From assembly GCF_009910845.1 (NCBI RefSeq), contig NZ_SIJB01000040.1, positions 1 to 46,909 on the forward strand: a DNA stretch of 46,909 nucleotides, written 5' to 3'. Position 1 is the first letter of the stretch; every line of letters starts with the position of its first letter. Shown in pieces: positions 22,201 through 31,728 of this stretch. The position numbers were made by a program, and so were the translations under genes. The notes under the pieces are model-generated. The model did not search any database. It was given only the letters and a program-made list of their open reading frames with translations, and was not told the origin of the DNA. This stretch comes from Chengkuizengella marina (GTDB lineage: Bacteria > Bacillota > Bacilli > Paenibacillales > KCTC-33759).

Positions 22201-23223
22201 GATTTTACTTACTTCTTTGATATCAGCCAACGATATAAATTCAAAATCACTTATTTTAACCATATTGTCAGCGGTTTTCTTTAAAAGTTCCAACACACTC
22301 ATTCCAACTTCTGCCTTAATGACCACTGGAACAGTGTTAATGAAAATTCCTACCGCTTCTTCAATATTTTTTAACGAAGCCGGACGCCCTGAGACAGTCA
22401 TACCAAAACAACTAGTTTCTGTATTGTTATATCTTTGTAATAAAACTCCAAAGGCTGATTGTATAATGATATTTGGTGTGATTTGATTTTGTTTGCAAAA
22501 TAAATTTAACTCTTTGGTCGTTGCTTCACTTAAATGCTCTATAACAACTTCAGGTTTTCGAATGGTTCCATTCTTTATACCCATTTCCCCTGTAATTAAA
22601 GTAGGTTCTTTGAATTCTCTAAGATATTCTCTCCAAAAATTAAGACCTGTCTCTTGATCCTGCTGTTTAAGCCATTCTATATAATCACCAAACTGGGCAT
22701 TTGGCTTTTCAGGTAACGGCTCTCCGTTCCTCATAATCAAAAAACTCTTAATAAAATCGCTAATAACGATGGGAACACTCCACCCATCCAAGAGGATGTG
22801 GTGGAACGTCCAACAGATAAAATACCTTTCTTGTGCAATCTTAATAATAGAAATACGATTTAGTTTCCCTTGCTCAAAATCCATTGGCTTTTTCAAATCA
22901 ATCTGTTTGAACTTCTCAATATAGGACTCTTTTGCTTCCTCTTCTAAACCTGTAATATCTTCCTCATATACCTCCATTGGCTTTTCTAAGAGAACAATCT
23001 GAATAGGAACCTTTGATTCTTTCCAACGAAAATCTGTCCTAAAAACTTCGTGTCGATTAATAACTTTCTGCCACGATTGTTTTAACACATCAGTATCTAC
23101 ATTACCTTCTATGAAAAAGGCAAATTGCTCGCGATAGTTTGTCCCCTCCTGATCATATAAACTATGAAATAACATCCCTTCTTGCATTGGAGTCAGGTTG
23201 GATATTCTGACTATATCATTCAT
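19294..23223 (-). CDS. NRPS termination subunit: C-A(Gly)-T-TE
   Basis: 1309 aa from ATG 23223. C domain of the type that follows an epimerase (NLTPMQEGMLFHSL start, HHILLDG at about 141-147), A domain about 460-955 with intact A3 (TSGSTGNPKG), T domain with Ser1000 in LGGHSLKA, type I thioesterase about 1055-1309 with Ser1125 in GYSFGS, Asp1152 in LILIDSPP and the catalytic His in VVGDHSSI. Selectivity residues read D-I-L-Q-L-G-M-I-W, matching glycine codes (DILQLGLIW type). The A8 motif is FRIEPAEIE instead of FRIELGEIE. The N-terminus resembles a COM acceptor that would pair with the E-ending subunit upstream. The TE releases the finished peptide by hydrolysis or cyclisation. Confidence 0.93.
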   Translation of the reverse strand: MNDIVRISNLTPMQEGMLFHSLYDQEGTNYREQFAFFIEGNVDTDVLKQSWQKVINRHEVFRTDFRWKESKVPIQIVLLEKPMEVYEEDITGLEEEAKESYIEKFKQIDLKKPMDFEQGKLNRISIIKIAQERYFICWTFHHILLDGWSVPIVISDFIKSFLIMRNGEPLPEKPNAQFGDYIEWLKQQDQETGLNFWREYLREFKEPTLITGEMGIKNGTIRKPEVVIEHLSEATTKELNLFCKQNQITPNIIIQSAFGVLLQRYNNTETSCFGMTVSGRPASLKNIEEAVGIFINTVPVVIKAEVGMSVLELLKKTADNMVKISDFEFISLADIKEVSKIKNSEDLFDSLILYQNYPAGEEVDQTQLGIEVKFDSSYELTNYDVTLVVGNREKMQFELVYNSDRISRLEAETMLIQLRIIIISMLSNPDINVQELELIEDREKANLLTLASGKEVPLQLERTISELFQEQVEKNPEAIAVSFAGRTMTYSELNIKANQLAHLLREKGVKRNIIVPVLCERSPEMIISILAVLKAGGAYVPLDIDYPAERIKFILKECDAKLFISTLPKKEVQSLRPESEVIYPENWRSDHSGQNSSENLVNVNCSSDLCYVIFTSGSTGNPKGVMIEHASVLNFINAMNRNGLVSVDDCILNITTISFDIAFLETILPLTIGARVLLMDREELYSSERLVSSIKSQGVTVLQTTPSVYLTLFKNVQASELKNVQKVLVGGEVFPESLYHQLKQIKSAKIFNMYGPTETTIWSTYKILSNDGLIDLGHPIDNTQVYVLDEKNELLPVGIPGEVCIAGRGLARGYLNNRELTESRFIVDPFNPSARMYKTGDLARRLSDGRLEFLGRMDDQVKIRGFRIEPAEIENSLRSHPAVNEVVVMGLEEDSESQFLTAYLVANNELSNEELRTFLMKRLPEYMIPGYFIQIEKVPLTPNGKIDRHALPKPNKNSKQVVYIAPRSLEEEQMAAIWKEVLKVERIGINDDFFDLGGHSLKAIQLIAQMNRALKTDFTLNEIFQYPTIMSLMDSKAQNNFKSAICLNKSNNPKNIFCIHGGGGAVSNYKVLAENLSHYNFYALQASGLVDEKYLHKSVEEMVRGYLKEIRYLQKTGPYVLMGYSFGSYIAYEMAYELYLQGEKVEKLILIDSPPFDKEILINPETMLHEMMLEMVRDSGILGNEFEKMSVDEILQNIYTNKQYRNLEPFKSVPFTEVNKIKSVIKANLIISQGLQLRSNENLLTSDIYYIKAHRTNSRGDWQQWTTGKVNNFEVVGDHSSILQLPDVRAVAQLIDELIKGSIIKKPVV

Positions 23224-23229
23224 ATGGCT

Positions 23230-23235
23230 CCCTCC
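23230..23235 (-). promoter_or_regulatory. Ribosome binding site that sets the start of the C-A-T-TE subunit
   Basis: Minus-strand GGAGGG, 6 nt before ATG 23223. A TTG at 23250 directly after the upstream stop is in frame but has no such site and would swallow this one. Confidence 0.65.
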
Positions 23236-23250
23236 AATTTTTTCTGTCAA

Positions 23251-26200
23251 TTATTTTCCGTATATTTGAGCCAAAAGGTCAAAACCCTCTTGATCCAGTT
23301 TATCCTGCGCTCCGAAATCCGAAGCTGTTAATGTCTGCTGCTTTTGTCCAATACAATGGTCGATAATATCCTCAAATCTCTGAGGATAACATTCAGCAAA
23401 TTTTTGCATCATTTCATCATTTACGTAACGTGAATTGTAATGGACTATCATCTGCAACTTGTTATCCATAATGAAGCCGCTCAAATCTAGGAGATGAGTA
23501 CTATGATTCTCTGGATGCACACTTCCACCGGAATCTTCCTCAGCACTGCTTAAAAGTACTTCTCCCTTCTCACGTAACACACCATCCAATTCCCCCATAT
23601 AATTAAAGGAAATCTCAGGGTTTATTTGTTCTAAGTATTGATCTTGTAAAATGTGTCTGCCTATTCCAAAGTTTAAACCCTTATTAGGAATTGTTCTCAA
23701 GCTTTCCTTAACATATTTAATAGTTTCTCCTAAAGTAGGCTGCTTTTCAAAAAAGACTGGGTAAATATTAGTAAACCAACCAATTGTCCTCGATACATCC
23801 AGATCTCGCTCAAATTCTTCTCTTCCATGTCCTTCCATTTCAAGAAGTAAATTTTTATTATCACTAACATCAGTGTAAGCCAAAAGAAGTACAGATAATA
23901 AAATGTCATTTATCTCTGTATTATACGCAAAATTAACTTCTGTCAATAATTTTCGTGTAGACTCTACAGAAAGCTCTATTTTAAACTTCTTATAATCTTC
24001 TCTGCTTAATTTATATACAGATTCTCTTGAAAGTGAGTTAATAGCTGCAATATCTATTTTATGCCAGTAATGGGTTTCAAACAATTTACTTCTAGCATAG
24101 TTCTGAAGTTTCTCACTCCACTCTTTAAAAGAAACAGTTTTAGCTGGTAGTTCCCCATTAAGATTCGAGAAGTAGAGAGATTGCAAATCCTTCAGGAGTA
24201 TCTGCCAAGATATTACATCTATAACCAAATGATGAGAACTCATTAACAAACGTTTACCACTGCTACCCAAGTCAAAGATCACTACTTTAAAAAACAAATC
24301 TTTTTCTAGTTCAAGTGAATCCTTTAAATCTTCACTAATCTCTTTAAGTGCAGTTAGTTGTTTTTTTCCATCGAGAGTTGATAAGTCGAACTTTTCTAAC
24401 TTAAATTTTACTTCGTCGATACCACGATTCCTTGCTATAACTTCTCCATTTACAAAATTGAGGTTAATTCGTAATGCATCATGATGCTCAATAATTTTTT
24501 GTATTGACTTTTCTAAAAGGTTCAAATCAACATCGTCTTTTATAGTGAAAAAGTTTTGCTGATTCCAGTAATGTGGCTTTTCAAAATTTTGTTCAAAAAA
24601 CCATTTTTGTATAGGAGTCAATGAGATTTCTCCAACTACTTCACTTTGTGAAACTTGATTTTTTTCTCTAATATAATCCACATTTTCTATGATACTCTCC
24701 ACAGTTGGGTAACTAAGAACATCTTTTACAGAGATAATAATATTCTCTTGATTAGCCCTGGTTACAATTTGAATCGCTTTAATCGAGTTACCACCTAGTG
24801 CAAAGAAATTATCTTTTATTCCTATTCTGGAAACTCCAAGTACTTCTTTCCATACTTCTATCAATCTTTCTTGTACCTCATTATTAGGGGATACGTACTC
24901 ACCTTTGTTTGTTTCTCCAGCAGGTTTAGGTAATCCATTTCTATCTATTTTTCCATTTGGATTTAGTGGCATCTTTTCGAGTTGGATAAAATAGGAAGGT
25001 ATCATATAATCAGGTAGCTGTTTTGATAAAAATTCTCTTATTTCAGATACATTCAGATCACTCTCTGCCACTATATAGGCACAAATGTACTTACTTTCAG
25101 TTTTATCTTCCCTCGTTATAACTAATGCTTCTTGTATAACTCCATAATTTAACAGATTGCTTTCTATCTCACCAAGTTCTACTCGATATCCTTTTACTTT
25201 AACCTGATGGTCTATCCTTCCCATATATTCTATATTTCCATCTGATAACCGCTTTGCTAAATCTCCTGTTTTGTACAACTTAGTCCCATTCATAAATGGA
25301 TTATCTACAAACTTTTCTTCTGTGAGTTCTAATCTATTTAAATATCCTTTTGCTACTCCTTCTCCACCGATAAATATTTCACCACAAACTCCAATCGGCA
25401 AAACTTTCATATTATCATCTAAAATATATATATTTATATTATCAGCGGGCTTTCCTATTGGTATAGTTTTATCATTGTCTTTCTCAAAATTATATTTATA
25501 AATCATGCATCCAACTACCGTCTCTGTTGGACCATACTCATTATAAATCTCTACATTACCTTTAAAATTTAGATGTATACTATTTGCTAGACTAGTTTTT
25601 AGTTCCTCTCCGCCTACAATCAGTCTAGTTATACTAGAATTACTATGATCCATATCTTTGATAATCTCCAGGTGAGCTGGTGTAAGTTTTACTAATTGCA
25701 CTCTCTTTTCATTAAATACTTTTCTTATTACTGTTTCGTTATCATCTTGTTTATAAATCACAATTCGATTACCCGAAACTAGAGGTGTAAATATGGATGT
25801 AATTGTTAGATCAAATGATAGAGAAGAATATAATGCAAAATCAATGTTGTCTCCCCTTACATAAACCTTGTTTGCCCATGTAATATAATTAACCAGTCCT
25901 TTATTCATAACCATTACACCTTTAGGTTTACCTGTTGTATCAGGAGTATAAGTTACATAAGCTAGGTTTTCTGAGTTTACTTGCTTTTGTAAATTACTAT
26001 TTTCACACTTGTACAACTCTTCATTTTCAAGATTTATAACTTCTCTTTGGAAGTCAATGCTTTCTAAAAACTCACTTTGGGATAATAATATCTTCATGTT
26101 ACTGTCATTCAACATATATTCAATTCTCTCTTGGGGAAGTGAAGGGTCTATAGGTAAGTACGCTCCTCCTGCTTTCAATATGCCTAAAATCCCCACTATC

Positions 26201-29200
26201 AACTCTATTGAATTCTCCACCATAATCCCTACGATTTCATCTGGGACTACTCCTTTATTCCTTAGTACCCGTACTAAACTGTTCGCTCTCTCGTTTAGTT
26301 CACTATATGTAAGGTGATTGTCTTCTAATACTACTGCTATATTTTCCGGTACTTTCTCTACTCGTTCTTCAAATAACTCATGTATTGTCTTATCCTTTGG
26401 ATACTCTACATAGGTATCATTGAGTTCATTTAACGCACTATTTTTCTCCTCTGGTGTCATGATCTCTATTTTATTTAGCTTTGTGTCAGGATTTTCTACT
26501 ACTTCTCTAAGAACATTAACTAGATGTCCTTTCATACGTTCTATAGTCTCACCTTTAAACAAAGCAGTACTATACTCTATCACAATTTCCAATCCATCCA
26601 TTGACTCTGCCACGTATATACTTATATCAAACTTTGATATGTTATGCTCACTTATATACGGTGACAACTTTAGTCCTTCAATATCCAACTCAGCAATTTC
26701 TGTATTCTGGAACGCTAACATTGTATCAAACAATGCATTTCTACTCATATCCCGATTAGCATCAACCTTCTCAACTAATTCTTCAAATTGATAATCTTGA
26801 TTTTCAAATGCCTTTAGAGCATTATCTTTAACTTTACTTAAGTACTCTCTGAAAGTCTGCTCCCCTGATGGATTATTCCTCATAGCCAATGTATTTACAA
26901 ACATACCTATAATATTGTTCAAATCATCATGTCTTCTGCCTGCGATAGGTGAGCCTACTATGATATCCTCTTGACCTGTATACTTATGTAACAATGTTGT
27001 ATATCCTGCAAGCAACAGCATATACATTGTCACTCCTTCTATTTTTGCTAAATCCATCAGTTTTTGTTTCAATTTAACATCTATTGTAAATCCTGTTTTT
27101 TTACCTACAAAATTTTGTACTACAGGTCTTCTATAATCTAATGGCAAATTAAGAACTGGAATTTCCCCTTTAAATACTTCCATCCAGTATTTTTCTTGTT
27201 CCTTTAATCCCCCACTTCTTATAAGTTCATTTTGCCATACTGCATAGTCCTTGTACTGTATTATTAATTCTGGTAGTTCTTTACCTGCATATAACATAAC
27301 AAACTCATCTATCAATATACCCGTTGATATTCCATCAGAAATAATATGATGCATATCGAACATCATGAGATACTTTCCGGTATTCATTTTTACAATATTA
27401 ACCCTTAAAAGAGGGGCAATAGATAAATCAAAAGGTTTTATAAATTGATTGATTAGATCATTTATTTTTTTATCCTGTTCATAGGTTGATTTAGTTTCAA
27501 TTTCTTCATATTTAACACTAAATGCAACTTCTTCCCCTACTTTCTGCACAATGCTTCCTTCAATCATTTCAAATGAAGTACGTAGATTCTCATGCCTCCT
27601 TATAATTTTTCTCAACGTTTCTTCTATTTTATAAATATCAACGTTTCCTTCTAATATCACTGTAGATGGTAAGTTGTAAGCTGTCTGTGCACTATCAATT
27701 TGATTTAATATATACGTTCTTTTCTGTGCTGACGATGCTTCATAGTACTCTTGTATAGGTGCTTTTTCTATAGAACTGTACATACTCTCTTTCGCCCCTA
27801 ATAAATACTCTGCCTGCTCTTTAACTGTTGTTAATCTGAATACTTCTCTTAGAGGTATATCAATGTTAAATGTCTTGTGTATCTTTCCAACTAGCATTGT
27901 TGCTCTAAGTGAATGTCCACCAATTTCAAAAAAATTATCGTTTATTCCAATTTTCTCAACAGATAATACTTCCATCCATATTTGAACTAAGCTTTCTTCA
28001 ATTTTATTAGTATGTGCTACATATTCTACTCTGCTAGTTACATTTATGTTAGGGTCTGGTAATGCTTTACGATCCATTTTCCCATTAGGCGTTAATGGAA
28101 TTTGTTCTAATTGCACAAAATATTCTGGGACCATATAATCAGGCAAATTCATTGTAAGATGATCTCTTAGTTCGGAAATAGATGGCTCACCTATCGCAAC
28201 ATAATAACCAATAAGATATTTGCTTCCATCTTCATTTTCCTTATCAATGACTACAGCCTCTTTAATATTCTCATATTGGGCTAGTTTATTTTCAATCTCA
28301 CCTAATTCTATGCGGAATCCGCGAATTTTCACTTGATAGTCCTTACGCCCAAAAAATTCCAACCTTCCATCTGGTAAGAAACATGCTAGATCCCCAGTTT
28401 TATACATTCGAACACCTTTTTCTTCACAAAAAGGATCTTCTAGAAATACTTTAGCTGTCTTTTCAGGATCATTTAAGTATCCTCGTCCAACACCTATGCC
28501 CGACACACACAACTCGCCCTTCACTCCAACTGGACATAACTTGAGATTAGCATCAACAATATAAATGTTAAAATTTTGCAATGGGTAGCCAATTGATATT
28601 CTCTCTTCCTCTGGTGCCTGCTCCATCACATAGTGTGTAATATCATCAGAAGCTTCAGTCGGACCATAGGCATTAACCATCTTTATTGCTGAATACATGA
28701 TAAACCAGCGTTGTACTAACGAGTTTTTAACTACTTCTCCAGTAACAAATAAATATTGCAGGTTCATTAGTTCTCGATTTTTTTCAGACGTATACTCCAA
28801 TATATCTAAAAGTATTCCAAGGTATGTAGGTACTACTTCAAGAATAGTAACTTGATCTTTTTGAACTTGTTTAATTAACTGATCAGGATTTAACATCAAC
28901 TCATTCGAGTAAATCACTGTTTTTGCCCCTACTACTAAAGCGGAGAGAAACTGCCAGACAGATATATCAAAGCAATGTGAAGCATTTTGTACTACTACAT
29001 CCGCATCATTTAAACTTGTCTCATGGATTTTAGCATACAAATGGTTAATCATTCCTATATGCTCAACCATCGCCCCTTTAGGTTTTCCTGTGGAGCCTGA
29101 TGTGTAGATGACATAACTCAAATCTGATGGTTTATTTATTATTTCTGGATTTTCCATACTATACTTATCCATTATACTTAAATCAAGTACCTGTCCAATA

Positions 29201-31713
29201 TTTACACTAGGCATACTTGAGCTAAAACATTCTATTGATATTGGTGACGTTTTGGATGTATCTTGTATTGTCCAGCGATTTTTACTATAAACAGCAGGAA
29301 TAACATGCTCGAAATTCGTTTCTCCCTTTAAATCAATACCTTGGGAAGTAGAAACAACAGTATTTTTCTTAACCTTTATTATCACATCGAATCTAAAACG
29401 GGTTAACTCATTATCTATTTCCCCAAATTTATTACTGACTTCAAAAGAAATAATTTCAGAATATTTGTGCTGTAATAAATGGAAAAACTCTTTAGACACA
29501 AATAAGTCACTATCCCAGTCGAGCTTCACTGGGGCATCTGGATGTTGCTTTTTATAACTTTTAACAGACTCAATAAGTTCAGCCTTCTTCGTCAGATTCA
29601 TCACATCATCAAGATAAATAATTCCCTCATCGCTCAAAAGGTCAATCGCACTTTTAATTACTTTCTCTAAATAAAGAGTATTGGGAAAATAGTGAACTAC
29701 ACTACTGCAAATGATGAGATCGAAACCTGTCTCCTTAGCTTGATTAATTCCTGCAGCAGACATAGCTTGAAAGTCGATATTATGCAATCCCTCACGCCTT
29801 GCTCTTTGACGATTCTTTTCTATAATTACCTCTGACAAATCTGTAGCTAAATAATATTTTACTTGTGAAGCGATGTTAAAAAGCACAAGTCCGTGCCCAC
29901 ATCCAATTTCAAACACCTTAGTATCTCTCTTCAAATAAGGTTGAAGTTTAAACTTAAAATTTTCAATGTATTCATTCATTTCCTCATGGCTAAACTTCTC
30001 ATCTGTATAACTATTAGACCAACCATAATCATTAATCTCTTCAGTAGAATCTTCAGCAACTAGATTCCATATTTCTTTATATTGTGATTCCGTATGATCA
30101 GATGTAAATATATAATCATCTAGTAATATATAACTCTCCATAGTCTCAGATTCCCAGAGTACTCTGTCAACTTTATCCAAGAAAGTACTCTCGCTTAAAA
30201 TAAGCTTAATCGATGTATCATGAAGAGTATTTATCAACTCCTCAGATGTACACAGTGGATTATGAACATGAAAAGTCAATCTTGCTTCTTTCAAAGCAAT
30301 ACATGCAATAATCTGAAAGACTGGGTTTTCTATCATAAGCCCGATTAAAGTGTTCGGACAAATGTTCTTTAAAAAACGAGCAAGTTTTCCTGCTCTTTGA
30401 ATCAGTTCTTCTCCTTTTAAAACTAATTCCCCGTAACAGAAAACCATATCTTTTGAAATATTAATATCTTTTCCTTCTATTAAACAGGCAGCTATTCTAT
30501 GTGTACGGAAAATCTGATTAGAAGTATCAAGAGACTCTAAGTTATCCATGCTAACAATATATTCCAAAGTTGTTCCAGATGCTATTTCTGCATAAAAATT
30601 GTTAATGTCCTCTATGGCACTCGTATTTGTAAGAAGAAATTGGGTTCTAGATTCATCAAGAACTGTTTTAATTCGTTCATTAGGATAGTTAGTATCAATC
30701 GGAATATATGCACCACCTGCTTTGAAGACAGCAAGTATTGCGATTAGCATGTCGTGTGAACGCTCAAAGAGGATACCCACAACATGATCACGAGTTACTG
30801 CTTTTTCCCTCAATAGATGTGCAAGCTTGTTAGCTTCTTTGTTAAGAGCATCGTAAGATAACTTTTTCCCTTCATACTCTACCGCTATTGCAGAGGGTGT
30901 CTTTTCTACCTGGTTTTCAAATAACTGCTGAAAGACAGTATCGCTTGGAAAGTCACGATTCGTTCCATTAAATCGATGGATAATAAGATCCATATCTTCG
31001 TCCGTAAGAATGTTTATATCATTCAATGGATAGTTAAAGTGTTCGGGTATTAATTGTAAATAGTTTATAAAATGTTGAATAAATTGAGTAATTAATACCT
31101 CTTCGTAAATATCTCCTACAAAATTAACAGCCAGAGCCCGACTAGGTTTGTCTATATAAGTAATTACTATATCAAAACGGTTAAGAACTTCAGACCGTTC
31201 ATGAATATTCTCTGAAATAAAGGCTATATGGAATAGATCATCCACATATAGACCACGCTGGCTCAATTTCTCCTCTAGATTTTCCGTTGGATATATTTGA
31301 TACTTCATAGCATCTAACACCGTTTTTTTTACAGTTCCTAACACTTCTTTGAAACTTTGATTTGAGAAAATTGTATTACGTAAAAATAGTAAGTTATTAG
31401 ATGTAAAGTTTTTCTCCCCTTTGAAACCAGTACTTCCGACTAGAGTCTCTTCCTTACCATATTTAGAAAGCACTCCGTTTAATGCAGTCAAAAGAAAGAT
31501 GTAAAAACCCAAATCTGAGTTTTTACAAATCTTCATCAGTGGCTCATATACTTTATCTGGCAAAGGAATAGTTAAACTTTTCCTCCCTCCTAGAGTTTGT
31601 TTATCCTGATTAAACTTTAAAAGTGAGGTTATAGGTATATCATCCGAAAATTTCTGTAACCAGTACTCTTCACTGATTTGTTCAAGTATATTATTTTGAG
31701 TATTATTTATCAT
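23251..31713 (-). CDS. NRPS subunit: halfC-A(interrupted, MT)-T-C-A(Asn)-T-E
   Basis: 2820 aa, two modules. Residues 1-250: only the C-terminal half of a condensation domain, no HHxxxDG. First A domain about 257-1215, broken between a2 and a3 (about 375-865) by an extra A-like fragment (about 405-515) and a SAM methyltransferase (about 550-780, VFEIGCGHG); a3 onward resumes at YTSGSTGKPKG with code D-I-W-E-F-T-A-D-D. T1 Ser1268. Full C 1320-1755 with HHIISDG. Second A 1775-2265 with code D-L-T-K-I-G-E-V-G (Asn) but an odd A3 loop TPDTTGKPKG. T2 Ser2310. Epimerase 2360-2800 with HHLVIDV, EGHGRE and SRTIGWFTNIYP. Ends in a COM-donor-like tail (LTASDF...LDLLAQ type). It would add a methylated residue and then D-Asn. 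Starts 15 bp after the upstream stop with GGAGG. Confidence 0.93.
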   Translation of the reverse strand: MINNTQNNILEQISEEYWLQKFSDDIPITSLLKFNQDKQTLGGRKSLTIPLPDKVYEPLMKICKNSDLGFYIFLLTALNGVLSKYGKEETLVGSTGFKGEKNFTSNNLLFLRNTIFSNQSFKEVLGTVKKTVLDAMKYQIYPTENLEEKLSQRGLYVDDLFHIAFISENIHERSEVLNRFDIVITYIDKPSRALAVNFVGDIYEEVLITQFIQHFINYLQLIPEHFNYPLNDINILTDEDMDLIIHRFNGTNRDFPSDTVFQQLFENQVEKTPSAIAVEYEGKKLSYDALNKEANKLAHLLREKAVTRDHVVGILFERSHDMLIAILAVFKAGGAYIPIDTNYPNERIKTVLDESRTQFLLTNTSAIEDINNFYAEIASGTTLEYIVSMDNLESLDTSNQIFRTHRIAACLIEGKDINISKDMVFCYGELVLKGEELIQRAGKLARFLKNICPNTLIGLMIENPVFQIIACIALKEARLTFHVHNPLCTSEELINTLHDTSIKLILSESTFLDKVDRVLWESETMESYILLDDYIFTSDHTESQYKEIWNLVAEDSTEEINDYGWSNSYTDEKFSHEEMNEYIENFKFKLQPYLKRDTKVFEIGCGHGLVLFNIASQVKYYLATDLSEVIIEKNRQRARREGLHNIDFQAMSAAGINQAKETGFDLIICSSVVHYFPNTLYLEKVIKSAIDLLSDEGIIYLDDVMNLTKKAELIESVKSYKKQHPDAPVKLDWDSDLFVSKEFFHLLQHKYSEIISFEVSNKFGEIDNELTRFRFDVIIKVKKNTVVSTSQGIDLKGETNFEHVIPAVYSKNRWTIQDTSKTSPISIECFSSSMPSVNIGQVLDLSIMDKYSMENPEIINKPSDLSYVIYTSGSTGKPKGAMVEHIGMINHLYAKIHETSLNDADVVVQNASHCFDISVWQFLSALVVGAKTVIYSNELMLNPDQLIKQVQKDQVTILEVVPTYLGILLDILEYTSEKNRELMNLQYLFVTGEVVKNSLVQRWFIMYSAIKMVNAYGPTEASDDITHYVMEQAPEEERISIGYPLQNFNIYIVDANLKLCPVGVKGELCVSGIGVGRGYLNDPEKTAKVFLEDPFCEEKGVRMYKTGDLACFLPDGRLEFFGRKDYQVKIRGFRIELGEIENKLAQYENIKEAVVIDKENEDGSKYLIGYYVAIGEPSISELRDHLTMNLPDYMVPEYFVQLEQIPLTPNGKMDRKALPDPNINVTSRVEYVAHTNKIEESLVQIWMEVLSVEKIGINDNFFEIGGHSLRATMLVGKIHKTFNIDIPLREVFRLTTVKEQAEYLLGAKESMYSSIEKAPIQEYYEASSAQKRTYILNQIDSAQTAYNLPSTVILEGNVDIYKIEETLRKIIRRHENLRTSFEMIEGSIVQKVGEEVAFSVKYEEIETKSTYEQDKKINDLINQFIKPFDLSIAPLLRVNIVKMNTGKYLMMFDMHHIISDGISTGILIDEFVMLYAGKELPELIIQYKDYAVWQNELIRSGGLKEQEKYWMEVFKGEIPVLNLPLDYRRPVVQNFVGKKTGFTIDVKLKQKLMDLAKIEGVTMYMLLLAGYTTLLHKYTGQEDIIVGSPIAGRRHDDLNNIIGMFVNTLAMRNNPSGEQTFREYLSKVKDNALKAFENQDYQFEELVEKVDANRDMSRNALFDTMLAFQNTEIAELDIEGLKLSPYISEHNISKFDISIYVAESMDGLEIVIEYSTALFKGETIERMKGHLVNVLREVVENPDTKLNKIEIMTPEEKNSALNELNDTYVEYPKDKTIHELFEERVEKVPENIAVVLEDNHLTYSELNERANSLVRVLRNKGVVPDEIVGIMVENSIELIVGILGILKAGGAYLPIDPSLPQERIEYMLNDSNMKILLSQSEFLESIDFQREVINLENEELYKCENSNLQKQVNSENLAYVTYTPDTTGKPKGVMVMNKGLVNYITWANKVYVRGDNIDFALYSSLSFDLTITSIFTPLVSGNRIVIYKQDDNETVIRKVFNEKRVQLVKLTPAHLEIIKDMDHSNSSITRLIVGGEELKTSLANSIHLNFKGNVEIYNEYGPTETVVGCMIYKYNFEKDNDKTIPIGKPADNINIYILDDNMKVLPIGVCGEIFIGGEGVAKGYLNRLELTEEKFVDNPFMNGTKLYKTGDLAKRLSDGNIEYMGRIDHQVKVKGYRVELGEIESNLLNYGVIQEALVITREDKTESKYICAYIVAESDLNVSEIREFLSKQLPDYMIPSYFIQLEKMPLNPNGKIDRNGLPKPAGETNKGEYVSPNNEVQERLIEVWKEVLGVSRIGIKDNFFALGGNSIKAIQIVTRANQENIIISVKDVLSYPTVESIIENVDYIREKNQVSQSEVVGEISLTPIQKWFFEQNFEKPHYWNQQNFFTIKDDVDLNLLEKSIQKIIEHHDALRINLNFVNGEVIARNRGIDEVKFKLEKFDLSTLDGKKQLTALKEISEDLKDSLELEKDLFFKVVIFDLGSSGKRLLMSSHHLVIDVISWQILLKDLQSLYFSNLNGELPAKTVSFKEWSEKLQNYARSKLFETHYWHKIDIAAINSLSRESVYKLSREDYKKFKIELSVESTRKLLTEVNFAYNTEINDILLSVLLLAYTDVSDNKNLLLEMEGHGREEFERDLDVSRTIGWFTNIYPVFFEKQPTLGETIKYVKESLRTIPNKGLNFGIGRHILQDQYLEQINPEISFNYMGELDGVLREKGEVLLSSAEEDSGGSVHPENHSTHLLDLSGFIMDNKLQMIVHYNSRYVNDEMMQKFAECYPQRFEDIIDHCIGQKQQTLTASDFGAQDKLDQEGFDLLAQIYGK
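29120..30590 (-). other. Insert inside an A domain: second A-like fragment plus SAM methyltransferase
   Basis: Codes residues about 375-865 of the halfC-A(MT) subunit, between core motifs a2 (KAGGAYIPID) and a3 (YTSGSTGKPKG). The first part (30169-30501) repeats a1-a2-type sequence: GEELIQRAGKLARFLKN, then IGLMIENPVFQIIACIALKEA. The second part (about 29374-30066) is a class I methyltransferase: VFEIGCGHGLVLFNIA, ATDLSE, DLIICSSVVHYF, LLSDEGIIYLDD. Confidence 0.85.
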
Positions 31714-31728
31714 CCAATATATCCTCCA

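Noticed and set aside
26420-26791. Plus-strand frames of 60-125 codons across the NRPS region, for example here and 34445-34813
   Set aside because: All overlap conserved NRPS domains on the minus strand and read as serine-rich low-complexity sequence.
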